A DNA stretch of 64,000 nt. Origin: Okapia johnstoni (Eukaryota; Chordata; Mammalia; Artiodactyla; Giraffidae). The translations under genes and the position numbers were made by a program. The stretch spans positions 24,122,001 to 24,186,000 of the forward strand of contig CM044311.1 in the NCBI GenBank assembly GCA_024291935.2, read 5' to 3'. Under the pieces are notes generated by a model that searched no databases, had not been told where the DNA came from, and was given only the letters and a program-made list of their open reading frames with translations. This document shows positions 50,022 through 60,349 of the stretch, piece by piece (positions within the stretch are counted from its first letter, which is position 1; each line of letters starts with the position of its first letter).

Positions 50022-50882
50022 AAATCCCCTTCATGGATCATAGTCTTATCGTGGCAAAGGGGCTTTGTAACTCAGTGAAGCTATGAAACATGCCTTGCAG
50101 GGCCACCCAAGAATGACGAGTCACAGTGAAGAGTTCTGACAAGACCTGATCCACTGGAGAAGAAAATGGCAACCCACTCCAGTATTCTTGCCTAGAGAAC
50201 TCCATGAACAGTATGAAATAGCAGAAGACATGACGCTGAAAGATGAGCCCCCCAGGTCAGAAGGTGTCCAGTATGCGACTGGGGAAGAGTGGAGGGCAAT
50301 TATTATTAGCTCCAGAAAGAATGAAGTGGTTGGGCCAAAGAGGAAGTGAAGCTCAGTTGTGGATGTGTCTGGTAGTGAAAGTAAAGTCTATGCTGTAAGG
50401 AACAATATTGCATAGGAACCTGGAATGTTAGGCCCATGAATCAAGGTAAATTGGATGTGGTCAAGCAGAAGATAGCAAGAATGAACATCAACATCTTCAG
50501 AATCAGTGAACTAATGGAGGGTAATAGGCAAAATTAATTCAGATAATCATTATATCTACGAATATGGGCAAAAATCCCTTAGAAGAAATAAAGTAGCTCT
50601 CCTATTCAACAGAAGAGTCTGAACTGCAGCAGAACTTGGGTGGTCTCAAAAATGACTGATCTCAGTTTGTGTTCAAGAGAAACCATTCAACATCACAGTA
50701 ATCCAAGTGTATGGCCCAACCATTTATGCAGAAGAAGCTGAAGTTGACCACTTCTATGCAGACCTACAACAACTTCTAGAACTAACACCAAAAGAAACAT
50801 GTATTTTCATCATAATGTATTGGAATGCAGAAGTAGGAAGTCAAGAGATACCTGGAGTAACAGGCAAGTTTGGCCTTAGAAT

Positions 50883-50898
50883 ACAAAAAGAAGCAGGG
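50883..50898 (+). repeat. left target-site duplication of the PUM2 retrocopy
   Basis: ACAAAAAGAAGCAGGG, identical to 55392-55407. It lies within BovB endonuclease sequence that resumes on the other side of the insert. Confidence 0.95.
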
Positions 50899-50905
50899 AA
50901 GGAGG

Positions 50906-50939
50906 AGGTGGGGTGGGGGGGGAGGGAGGTAGGTGGAGA
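50906..50939 (+). promoter_or_regulatory. G-rich tract, possible G-quadruplex, at the retrocopy 5' end
   Basis: Several G runs of two to eight lie within about 35 bp right after the insertion point ('gtggggtggggggggaggga'). They are followed by CpG-rich sequence to about 51050. This probably comes from the parental 5' UTR. A regulatory role is inference only. Confidence 0.45.
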
Positions 50940-51071
50940 AAGAAGATCTTGCCGCCACCGAAGGCGGAGGAGGGGGAGGACGGCCAAGAGCGACGCCGCC
51001 GTGTGCCCAACGGTCGGTGTCCCCGGCTGAGGCAGCGCGGCCGCAGCAGCCCCGTTTGATCTGTGGATGAA

Positions 51072-53573
51072 ATGAATCATGATTTTCAAGCTCTTGCATT
51101 AGAATCTCGGGGAATGGGAGAGCTTTTGCCTACCAAAAAATTTTGGGAACCTGATGATTCAACAAAAGATGGACAAAAAGGCATATTTCTTGGGGATGAT
51201 GAATGGAGAGAGACTGCATGGGGAACTTCTCACCATTCAATGTCCCAGCCTATTATGGTACAGAGAAGATCTGGACAGGGTTTTCATGGAAACAGTGAAG
51301 TAAATGCAATATTGTCTCCGCGATCAGAAAGTGGAGGCCTTGGTGTGAGCATGGTAGAATATGTATTAAGTTCTTCTCCTGCTGATAAATTGGATTCTCG
51401 ATTTAGGAAGGGAACTTTTGGCACTAGAGATGCTGAAACAGATGGACCTGAGAAAGGAGATCAAAAAGGCAAGGCTTCTCCATTTGAGGAGGACCAAAAC
51501 AGAGATCTTAAGCAAGGAGATGATGATGATTCTAAAATAAATGGCAGAGGTTTGCCAAATGGAATGGATGCCGATTGCAAAGATTTTAATCGTACTCCTG
51601 GAAGTCGTCAAGCCTCTCCAACTGAAGTAGTTGAGCGCCTGGGCCCCAATACTAATCCCCCAGAAGGATTGGGGCCTCTTCCTAATCCTACAACTAATAA
51701 ACCACTTGTTGAAGAATTTTCACATCCTGAAACTCAGAATCTGGATGCCATGGAACAAGTTGGTCTGGATTCCTTACAATTTGACTATCCTGGTAATCAG
51801 GTACCAATGGACTCTTCAGGAGCTACTGTGGGCCTTTTTGACTACAATTCCCAGCAGCAGCTCTTTCAGAGGACTAATGCACTAACAGTTCAGCAGTTGA
51901 CTGCAGCTCAGCAGCAGCAGTATGCATTAGCCACAGCTCAGCAGCCACATATAGCTGGTGTATTTTCAGCAGGCCTTGCTCCAGCTGCATTTGTGCCAAA
52001 TCCATATATTATTAGTGCTGCTCCTCCAGGGACTGATCCGTATACTGCAGCAGGACTGGCTGCAGCAGCTACGTTAGCAGGCTATCAAGTACTAGCTCCA
52101 ACTGCCTATTATGATCAGACTGGTGCCTTAGTGGTTGGCCCTGGAGCAAGAACTGGCCTTGGAGCTCCAGTTCGATTAATGGCTCCAACACCTGTTTTAA
52201 TTAGTTCAGCAGCAGCACAGGCTGCAGCGGCAGCAGCAGCTGGAGGAACTGCAAATAGTCTCACAGGCAGCACAAATGGTCTGTTCCGGCCAATTGGCAC
52301 TCAGCCACCACCGCAGCAGCAGCAGCAGCAGCAGCCAAGCACTAATCTGCAGTCTAATTCATTTTATGGGAGCACTTCTCTGAGTAATAGCTCCCAGAGC
52401 AGTTCTTTATTTTCTCACGGACCTGGCCAACCTGGAAGTACATCTCTTGGCTTTGGAAGCAGTAGCTCTTTGGGTGCTGCCATAGGCTCAGCCCTCAGTG
52501 GATTTGGTTCATCAGGAGGACTGACAAATGGTAGTGGTCGATATATCTCTGCAGCACCTGGAGCAGAAGCAAAATACCGAAGTGCTTCAGGCACTTCCAG
52601 TCTATTTAGCTCCAGCAGCCAGCTCTTTCCTCCTTCTCGGCTTCGGTATAATAGGTCTGATATTATGCCTTCTGGCCGAAGTAGATTATTAGAAGATTTC
52701 AGAAACAACCGCTTCCCAAACCTTCAACTTAGAGACTTGATTGGACACATAGTTGAGTTTTCTCAAGACCAGCATGGTTCTAGATTCATACAGCAAAAGC
52801 TAGAGAGAGCTACTCCAGCTGAGCGACAGATGGTTTTTAATGAAATTCTACAAGCAGCCTATCAATTAATGACAGATGTTTTTGGCAACTATGTCATACA
52901 GAAATTTTTTGAGAGTGAAATGGTAAAGGAGCTAGATGGTCATGTACTCAAATGTGTGAAAGATCAAAATGGAAACCATGTTGTACAAAAGTGTATTGAA
53001 TGTGTTCAGCCACAGTCACTACAGTTCATCATTGATGCTTTCAAAGGACAAGTATTTGTACTTTCAACTCATCCTTATGGCTGCAGAGTAATCCAGCGCA
53101 TCCTGGAACATTGCACTGCAGAGCAGACCTTACCTATCTTAGAAGAACTCCACCAACATACAGAGCAGTTGGTACAGGATCAGTATGGCAATTATGTTAT
53201 TCAGCATGTACTGGAACATGGTCGACCTGAAGACAAGAGCAAAATTGTTTCTGAAATCCGAGGAAAGGTCTTAGCCTTGAGTCAACACAAATTTGCCAGC
53301 AATGTAGTAGAAAAGTGTGTTACTCATGCCTCGCGTGCTGAGAGAGCTTTACTGATTGACGAAGTTTGCTGCCAGAATGATGGTCCTCACAGTGCCTTAT
53401 ACACCATGATGAAGGACCAGTATGCCAATTATGTCGTTCAGAAGATGATTGATATGGCTGAACCTGCTCAGAGAAAGATAATCATGCACAAGATTCGACC
53501 TCACATTACTACTTTGCGCAAATATACATATGGGAAGCATATACTGGCCAAGTTGGAAAAATATATTATTTGA
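51072..53573 (+). CDS. PUM2: PUM2-like open reading frame of the retrocopy, 833 codons
   Basis: Encodes a Pumilio-family (PUF) protein. The parent binds UGUANAUA-type elements in mRNA 3' UTRs in the cytoplasm and represses or destabilises the targets. The start is the ATG at 51072 ([14 protein letters not shown]), which matches the known PUM2 N-terminus; the in-frame GTG at 51063 is 5' UTR. Residues 1-536 form the low-complexity N-terminal region, with Q-rich, A-rich and S-rich tracts and a CAG-coded Q run near 52313-52334. The PUF domain spans about residues 537-833, with repeat signatures such as [43 protein letters not shown] and ANYVVQK. From memory, PUM2 is about 1066 residues. Blocks of roughly 94, 79 and 45 residues are absent at residues 337/338, 481/482 and 614/615. 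The frame ends KYII after a 2-bp insertion near 53563-53566, losing about 17 C-terminal residues. Confidence 0.9.
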   Translation: MNHDFQALALESRGMGELLPTKKFWEPDDSTKDGQKGIFLGDDEWRETAWGTSHHSMSQPIMVQRRSGQGFHGNSEVNAILSPRSESGGLGVSMVEYVLSSSPADKLDSRFRKGTFGTRDAETDGPEKGDQKGKASPFEEDQNRDLKQGDDDDSKINGRGLPNGMDADCKDFNRTPGSRQASPTEVVERLGPNTNPPEGLGPLPNPTTNKPLVEEFSHPETQNLDAMEQVGLDSLQFDYPGNQVPMDSSGATVGLFDYNSQQQLFQRTNALTVQQLTAAQQQQYALATAQQPHIAGVFSAGLAPAAFVPNPYIISAAPPGTDPYTAAGLAAAATLAGYQVLAPTAYYDQTGALVVGPGARTGLGAPVRLMAPTPVLISSAAAQAAAAAAAGGTANSLTGSTNGLFRPIGTQPPPQQQQQQQPSTNLQSNSFYGSTSLSNSSQSSSLFSHGPGQPGSTSLGFGSSSSLGAAIGSALSGFGSSGGLTNGSGRYISAAPGAEAKYRSASGTSSLFSSSSQLFPPSRLRYNRSDIMPSGRSRLLEDFRNNRFPNLQLRDLIGHIVEFSQDQHGSRFIQQKLERATPAERQMVFNEILQAAYQLMTDVFGNYVIQKFFESEMVKELDGHVLKCVKDQNGNHVVQKCIECVQPQSLQFIIDAFKGQVFVLSTHPYGCRVIQRILEHCTAEQTLPILEELHQHTEQLVQDQYGNYVIQHVLEHGRPEDKSKIVSEIRGKVLALSQHKFASNVVEKCVTHASRAERALLIDEVCCQNDGPHSALYTMMKDQYANYVVQKMIDMAEPAQRKIIMHKIRPHITTLRKYTYGKHILAKLEKYII

Positions 53574-55373
53574 AAAATAGCCCAGATCTAGGGCCTATTG
53601 GAGGACCCCAAATGGAATGCTGTAAAGGAAAAAAAGAAGATAATGTAAACCATGTGAGAGGAGTGTTTTTCTTTTGTGAATTATCAAAACACAACTCAAC
53701 TATGAATCTTCAAATTTTTTTTAAAAGCAAAACTATTTATTGACTTTATTCATCCATTTGTAAATTTTTTAAGGTTTCTTGTGTATATTTGGGGGTGGGG
53801 GTGGTGAATTATAAATTATATTCAGCCCTGAGTGGAGACCTATCAGATTGGATTGCTGGCAAAGCACAGAATGCCTGTATATGATGTAACTGTATCAAAA
53901 AAACGCTGTCACATATTTTGTAAATTTTTACCTTGTAAAGTCACAAAAATAGTTTTTAAAAGAAAAAGTACAGTATTCTTTTAATAAACTGGCTTGCAGT
54001 CTGGTAGGTCTACGGACCCCATAGCACAACAGGTTTATAGAGATGTATATAGAAATATAGTCCTTATTTTTTTTTTGTCCTTTGTGTGAAGCCTTTTTAT
54101 AACAGATTAACAATCAACTGCATAAATATTATTAATATTTTAAAGAGAAAGTTAAGTTGTATTTTGGTAATTCACAAACTATCATGCAAATAAAAACTCA
54201 GTAAGATAAGAATTAAGTGATTTGAAAGGAAAAGAACTTATAGTATTGACAGTGGATGTGGTTTTAATACAAATACTGCCCTAAAATGTCTCTGGCAATG
54301 TACAGAAGAAGTATTGTATATACTTAGATATGTAATTGTTATAAGAGGTAGAAAAAAAAAACAGAATCATGGTGACACTTCCATCTAATTAAGTATGCTA
54401 AACGAAAAGTTAAGTTCCATTTTAACTTTTCAGTTTGATTTGCGATGAGAAAGAGTGGAGATTTGTATATTGTTTTGCTTATAGAATTACAAGGACATGT
54501 TCAGAAAGTGTTGAGCTTTATTTTGCTTTTTCATAGTAGATTCAGAAAGTAGGAACCTGATAGAAGTGAAAAGGGGCCACTGAAAAGTGAATTTGATAGC
54601 TCAACATTTAAGCATGATTACATATTCAGATAGCTTTTTTTGCTTCCTATAAATATATGCATTGTGTGTGTAGTAATAGATGTAAGTTAACACTTTGAAA
54701 GCAAATCTTGTTTCAATGTTTATTATAAAAGCCTTGCTAATTTGGTAGTGATGCTTTCTTTGGTTGTACAGGTGTATATTTGTAAACCTCAATGCTGTAA
54801 ATGGAATTTGTTTTATCTCTTTGGGAAACATTTGCATTTTGGTGTACATTTATGTCCCTGCCCTCTTGACCTGGCATATAGTGTTGTATAATGTAAATTG
54901 ATTTCTCCAAATTGAGAGTGATTTTTTAAAATTTTTTATCTTTATATGGTTTCAGAAGTATGAACCAGCTTTCTTTTTATTATTGTGAAAAACATTTTGT
55001 TTTATAACATAGTTGTTGACTCTGTTAATATGGACATGCTAGGATTTGGATCACTTTCAAGAAGTCAGGGTATTGTGCATAATAGAAAGTATTGGACTGA
55101 GATATTTGATTACTATGGAGGCCAATGCTTTTTCCATCTTATTAAATGTGATGTGACTTTTTTTCTTTGTACAGAAGAGTACTGTATTTTTGAATAGCCT
55201 ACTCCCAAGTAATAGCAAATCTGTATGATAACATTTTTTCTCTGGACATAAGACATAACAGTAACATGATGTACATTTACAAGCGGCCTTATGTACATTT
55301 CCCAACAATCTTTTTAAGGCAAAATTGTGACCATATGTGTATAATTAAAATCGTTTTTAATCCTTTGCCTATG
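53574..55373 (+). other. PUM2: 3' UTR of the PUM2 retrocopy
   Basis: About 1.8 kb of AT-rich sequence continuous with the frame. It begins with the out-of-frame remains of the parental C-terminal codons ('agcccagatctagggcctat') and ends at ATTAAA (55344-55349), about 25 bp before the poly(A) tract. Short frames on either strand here are not genes. Confidence 0.85.
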
Positions 55374-55391
55374 AAAAAAAAAAAAAAAAAA

Positions 55392-55407
55392 ACAAAAAGA
55401 AGCAGGG
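55392..55407 (+). repeat. right target-site duplication of the PUM2 retrocopy
   Basis: ACAAAAAGAAGCAGGG, a perfect copy of 50883-50898. BovB sequence resumes directly after it ('taattaatggagttttgcca'). Confidence 0.95.
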
Positions 55408-56026
55408 TAATTAATGGAGTTTTGCCAGCAGAACACAGTGGTCATGCAAACACCCTCTTCCAACAACACAAGAGATGACTCTACACATGGACATCACCAG
55501 GTGGTCAGTACCCAGGTGGTCAATACCTAAATCATATTATATTCCTTTCAGCCAGAGATGGAGAAGCTCTATACAGTTAGCAAAAATAATACCTAGAGCT
55601 GACTGTGGCTCAGATCATCACTTCCTTATCACAAAATCCAGGCTGAAAGTAGGGAAAACCACTTGGCCACCAGGTATGACCTAAATCAAATTCCTTACGA
55701 TTATACAGTGGGCATGATGTATAGATTCAAGGAATTAGGGCTGGTGACAGAGTGCCTGAAGAAGTATGGACAGAGGTTCCTAACATTTTACAAGAGGCAG
55801 TGACCAAAACCATCCCAAAGAAAAAGAAATGCAAAGCAAAGTAGTTACCTGAGGAAGAAGAGAAGCAAAAGGCAAGGGAGAAAGGGAAATATATACCTAA
55901 CTGAGTGTCAAGTTCCAGAGAATAGCAGAGAGATAAGAAGGGCTTCTTAAACGAACATGTTAAAGAAAGAGAGGAAAACGATAGAATGGGAAAGACTAGA
56001 GATCTCTTCAAGAAAATTGGAGATAC

Positions 56027-56651
56027 TGATAGGTTATGGTGCAGTGGTGAATGGGTTCTTGATCTCCAAAGGAGGTAATTTTACTCTGGGACCAAAAGAC
56101 ACAGGCTCAGTCACTCAGAGCTTCGTGTAACAAAGTATTATTAGAATGTAAAAGGATAGGAAAAGTTTCTGACATAGGCATCAGAAGCGGGTAGAAAGAG
56201 TACCTGCCCCCACTAGCTTAAGCAGGGCCTTATATAGTTCTCAACTGGCTGTTGAGAATAGATAAAAAGAATACTTCAAAGTTATAAGAGTTCCCTTAGA
56301 CCCTTTCTCAAGGCATACATCCTGAGATAATATTGGTGCAAGATTAGCCAGGGAGAATGGATTCTATGCAATGTCTCTGGGCGAGATATACTGTTGCTGT
56401 GTCATCAGGGGTACAAGTCTTGAGAAGCAGGTTTCCCAGGCAAGATTCGTTACAATTATAATTATTAACATAGAGTCTAATAAAAGCATTTCCATGACTC
56501 AGGCATTGTACTGTGTGATCATTAGCTCCTAAAGAAAGGCCAGTTCTCAGGTACGATACATTGTTGCACAAGGCTTAAGGAAAGCATGAATGAGAATGCT
56601 CACCTCTGCCTTAAAGGAACCTGAACTGCTTTAGTTCATTTAACTTTCTCA
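56027..56651 (-). mobile_element. solo ERV LTR, antisense, inside the BovB
   Basis: 625 bp with TG/CA ends and ATAC on both sides (56023-56026 and 56652-56655), a 4-bp duplication. Read on the minus strand, its start and end match those of the LTR at 6593-9010. It has a TATA-like motif (ACTATATAAGG, near 56231-56241) in the expected place. No internal retroviral sequence is attached. Confidence 0.82.
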
Positions 56652-57788
56652 ATACCAAAGGAACATTTCATGCAAAGATGGGCACGATAAAGGACAGAAA
56701 CGGTAAGGCCCTAAAAGAACCAGAAGAAGTTGAGAAGTAGTGGCAAGAATACAGAGAAGAACTACACAAGAAAGATCTTAATGACCCAAATGACAGTGAT
56801 GGTGTGGTCACATATGTAGAGCCAGGCATCCTGGAGTATGAAGTACAGTGGGCCTTAGGAAGCATTACTACCAACAAAGCTAGTGGATGTGATGAAATTC
56901 CAGTTGTGCTATTTCACATCCTAAAAGATGATTCTGTTTAAGTGTTACACTCAGTATGTCAGCAAATTTGGAAAATTCAGCAGTGGCCGTGGGACTGGAC
57001 AAGGTTAGTTTTCATTCCAATCCCAGAGAAGGACAATGCCAAAGAATGTTCAAACTACCATACAATTGGTTATACACAAAATCCTTCATGCTAGACTTCA
57101 AAACTGCAGGAACCAAGAACATCCAAGTGTGCAAGCTGAATTCCAAAGGGGCAGAGGAACCAGGGATCAAATTGCCAACATTCACTGGATCATGGAGAAA
57201 GCAAAGGAGTTCCAGTAAAACACGTACTTCTGCTTCATTAACTATGCTAAAGCCTTGACTGTGTGGATCACAACAAACTGGAAAATTCTTAAAGAGATTA
57301 GAGTACCATTCCAACTTACCTGTCTCCTGAGAAATGTGTATATAGAACAAGAAGCTGCTGACCGAACATGAAGCAGCTGACTGGTTCACAACTGGGAAAG
57401 GAATACAACAAGACTGTATGTTGTCACCCTGCTTATTTCACTTCTCTGCAGACTGCATCATGGGAAATGCCAGGATGGATGAACCCAAGCTGGAATCAAG
57501 GTTGCTTGGAGAAATATCAGCAACCTTAGATATGTGATGATACCACTCTAATGGCAGAAGGCAAAGAGGAACTAAAGAGTCTCTTGATGAGTGAAAAAGC
57601 TGGCTTGAAACTTAGCAGTCAAAAAAACTAAGATCATGGCATCTGGCCCCATCATGGCAAATAGAAGGGGGAAAAGTGGAAGCAGTGACAAATTTTATTT
57701 TCTTGTGCTCCCACATCACTACAGATTGTGACTACAGCCATAAAATTAAAAGATGCTGCTCCTTGAAAGGAAAGCTTTGGCAAACCTA

Positions 57789-58321
57789 ATTCCATTTCAG
57801 TTGCTCATTCATGTCTGACTCATGGAGACCCCATGGACTACAGCACACCAGGCCTCCCTGTCCACTACCAACTCCCAGAGTTTGCTCAAACTCATGTCCA
57901 TTGAGTCAGTGATGCCATCTAACCATCTCCATCCCCTGTTGTCTCCTTCTCCTCCTGCCCTCAATCTTTCCCAGCATCATGGTCTTTTTCGATTAGTCAG
58001 TTCTTTGCCTCAGGTGGCCAAGTATTGGAGTTTCAGCTTCAGCATCAGTCCTTGCAATGAATATTCAGGACTGATTTCCTTTAGGATGGACTGGTTTGAT
58101 CTCCTTGCAGTCCAAGGGACTCTCAAGAGTCTTCTCCAACACCACAGTTCAAAAGCATCAATTCTTCAGCGCTCAGCTTTCTTTATAGTCCAACTCTCAC
58201 ATCCATACATGACTACTGGAAAAACCATAGCTTTGACTAGTTGGACATTTTTCAGCAAAGTAATGTCTGTTCTTTTTAATAGGCTGTCTAGGTTGGTCAT
58301 AGCTTTTCTTCCAAGGAGCAA
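57789..58321 (-). mobile_element. BovB 3' fragment, antisense, part of a chimeric insertion
   Basis: The BovB 3' end in reverse is at 57789. The element is 5'-truncated at 'ccaaggagca' (58320) and joins a sense Bov-tA directly. Host BovB resumes at about 58517. Confidence 0.9.
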
Positions 58322-58516
58322 GCTTCCCTCATAGCTCAGTTGGTAGAGAATCTGCCTGCAATGCAGGAGACCATTGTTCAATTCCTGGTTTGGGATTATC
58401 TGCTGGAGAAGGGATAGGCTAACCCACTCCAGTATTCTGGCATGGAGAATTCCTTGGACTGTATAGTCCATGAGGTGGAAAGAGTCGGACATGACTGAGC
58501 GACTTTCACTTTCACT
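58322..58516 (+). mobile_element. Bov-tA SINE joined to the antisense BovB
   Basis: Head from 'gcttccctcatagctcagtt' to 'gagcgactttcactttcac'. It has no target-site duplication of its own. The pair of elements together is bracketed by similar host motifs ('tttggcaaaccta' at 57776-57788 and 'ttatgacaaacta' at 58516-58528). Confidence 0.87.
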
Positions 58517-59022
58517 TATGACAAACTAGACAGTGTATTAAAAAGCAGAGATGTAACTTTGCTAACAAAGGTCCATATAGTCAAAGCTATGTTTTTTCCA
58601 GTAGTTATGAGGAGATGTAAGAGTTGGACCATAAAGAAGCCTGAACACTGAAGACTTGATGCTTTTGGACTGTGGTGCTGGATAAGACTCTTGAGAGTCC
58701 CTTGGACAGCAAGGAGATCAAACCAGTCAGTCCTAAAAGAAACCCACCCTGAATATCCATTGGAAAGACTGATACTGAAGCTGAAACTGCAATACTTTGG
58801 CCACCTGATGCAAATAACTGACTCATTTGAAAAGACCCCGATGCTGGGAAAGATTGAAGGTGAAAGAGAAGGAGGTGGCAGAGGATTAGACGATTGGATA
58901 GTATTACCGACTCAGTGGACATGAATCTGAACAAACTCCAAGAGACAGTGGAGGACAGAGGAGCCTGGAGTGTTGCCATCCATGAGGTCCCAAAGAGTCC
59001 CTCATGACTTAGTAACTGAAGA

Positions 59023-59995
59023 ACATCAACACTGTTTTAGTATTTCAAAAATGGCTCATATACTTTCATATTTACTGTTGAATAAGGAGTGGCATGAGAA
59101 AAGTAGCATGTATCAAGGCCCATTTCCCAAATACAATTATTATTATTTTTTTTAAGTTCTCTGAATTGGACCAACTAACAAAGAATAGTAAGAGGCTGGA
59201 AGTATCCCTCTGTGGGTTTTCATAGCTTTTTTCCTGATTAGGTCATTTGGGCATTACAGTTGAGCTGTTTTTTTCATTTCTCTCAATTGGGAAAAGAAAG
59301 GATGACAGTGAGAAGTCAAAACAAGTGGTCAGAGAAGAAACTCTGTATTTCTATGCTTAGGTGTATCAGAAGAACAGGTAAGAGCAAGGTGCTTAGGAGT
59401 TTCTGAGTACCAGAGTCAGGGGCAAAGAAAATTTCCAGTGGACTCACAACAGGACATGTCCTTGTAACCCTTTAACTTTTTTGAAGAGAACATTATTGAC
59501 TGAAATTTCTATTGCAGCCACATTATAAAAAGGAAAAAAGTTAGTACTACTTCTCAAATGAACTACGGCAGTTTCAGCTTTATATGCCAAACATAATTTC
59601 AAAGATGCAGTGCCTCTGGGAGTCTTAGAACTTCCTTTTCCATGAATTATTTTTGGCTTCAATCCCGGTCTTCTATATCCTCTCTATCACATAAGACTAT
59701 TATCTGGATCCATACTCAGAGTACAGGACAATCACAGCACATCTGGTGTTCCCTTTCCCTCATGTGAGAATACTCATTCATCTACCTTCTCTTTTCTTAA
59801 ACATGTTTCAGGGTGAGTCTGATAAAAGTCTACTGAGTTCTCAGAAATGCAAAGAAAATATTGCAAGTGCTTTCCTTGTGTTCCTGGTGAAGCCTCACTT
59901 CCTAGGCTTGACGTGAGGTATGAGTACCTCCTAACCTTTATTGTTGGAGCTGAGAAGAATGAAATTGGAATGCAGCCTCAATAAATGATTATGCT
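59023..59995. other. unassigned DNA
   Basis: No gene supported. The short frame near 59444-59662 (minus) has no recognisable domain. A poly(T) run lies near 59141-59154. Confidence 0.45.
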
Positions 59996-60007
59996 TTATT
60001 ACTACAA

Positions 60008-60224
60008 GGTCTTCCCAGTTGGCGCTAGTAGAAAGAACCCACTTGCCAATGCAGGAGATATTAAGAGATGCAGGTTTGAACCCTCTGTTGGGAAGATCCC
60101 CTAGAGGAGGTCACAGCAAGCCCACTCCAGTATTCTTGCTGGGAGAATTCCATGGACAGAGAACCCTGGCAGGCTACAGTCCATAGGGTCACAAAGCATT
60201 GGACACAACTGAGTGATTCAGCAC
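60008..60224 (+). mobile_element. Bov-tA SINE
   Basis: Variant head ('cttcccagttggcgctagta') and BovA body. It is flanked by TTATTACTACAA at 59996-60007 and 60225-60236. Confidence 0.92.
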
Positions 60225-60349
60225 TTATTACTACAAACTTTTCAGATAAATAAAGGCAATGATAAGTAGAATTAATGACACCATAAATACTCCCATCACA
60301 GGTACTTTAATACTTCAATTGAATTTTATGGTAAAGCATCATTTAAAGT

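Larger units (their letters stand above)
50899..55391 (+). pseudogene. PUM2: processed retrocopy of PUM2 mRNA
   Basis: A full-length cDNA-like insertion with no introns. It has a GC- and CpG-rich 5' UTR (50899-51071), an open frame (51072-53573), a long AT-rich 3' UTR (53574-55373), ATTAAA at 55344-55349 and a poly(A) tract at 55374-55391. Perfect 16-bp duplications flank it. It lies in sense orientation inside a BovB. These are the hallmarks of LINE-1-mediated retroposition. The intact tail and duplication and the nearly undamaged frame suggest a young copy. It has no evident promoter of its own beyond the parental 5' UTR. Whether it is transcribed cannot be told from sequence, so it is called a processed pseudogene with retrogene potential. 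Confidence 0.95.
50022..59022 (+). mobile_element. near full-length BovB (RTE) LINE with three nested insertions
   Basis: Sense BovB segments lie at 50022-50898, 55408-56026, 56652-57788 and 58517-59022. Together they total about 3.1 kb, close to the roughly 3.2 kb expected of a full BovB. The first holds the 5' region and part of the endonuclease ('EAEVDHFYADLQQLLELTP' near 50730). The second holds the rest of the endonuclease and linker. The third holds RT ('SGCDEIPV', 'AKALTVWITTNW'-type shifted frames). The fourth holds the C-terminal region ('[20 protein letters not shown]' near 58691) and the 3' end. Many stops and frameshifts are present; the RT motif near 57528-57540 is frameshifted. 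The insertions are the PUM2 retrocopy, a solo LTR and a BovB/Bov-tA chimera. Confidence 0.9.

Noticed and set aside
51063..51071. GTG codon three codons upstream of the PUM2 ATG as a translation start
   Set aside because: The frame is open through GTG-GAT-GAA, but PUM2 begins MNHDFQ at the ATG at 51072. GTG initiation is not expected in a mammalian mRNA.
52313..52334. CAG run as an expanded disease-type repeat
   Set aside because: Only about seven to eight glutamine codons, similar to the normal PUM2 Q tract.
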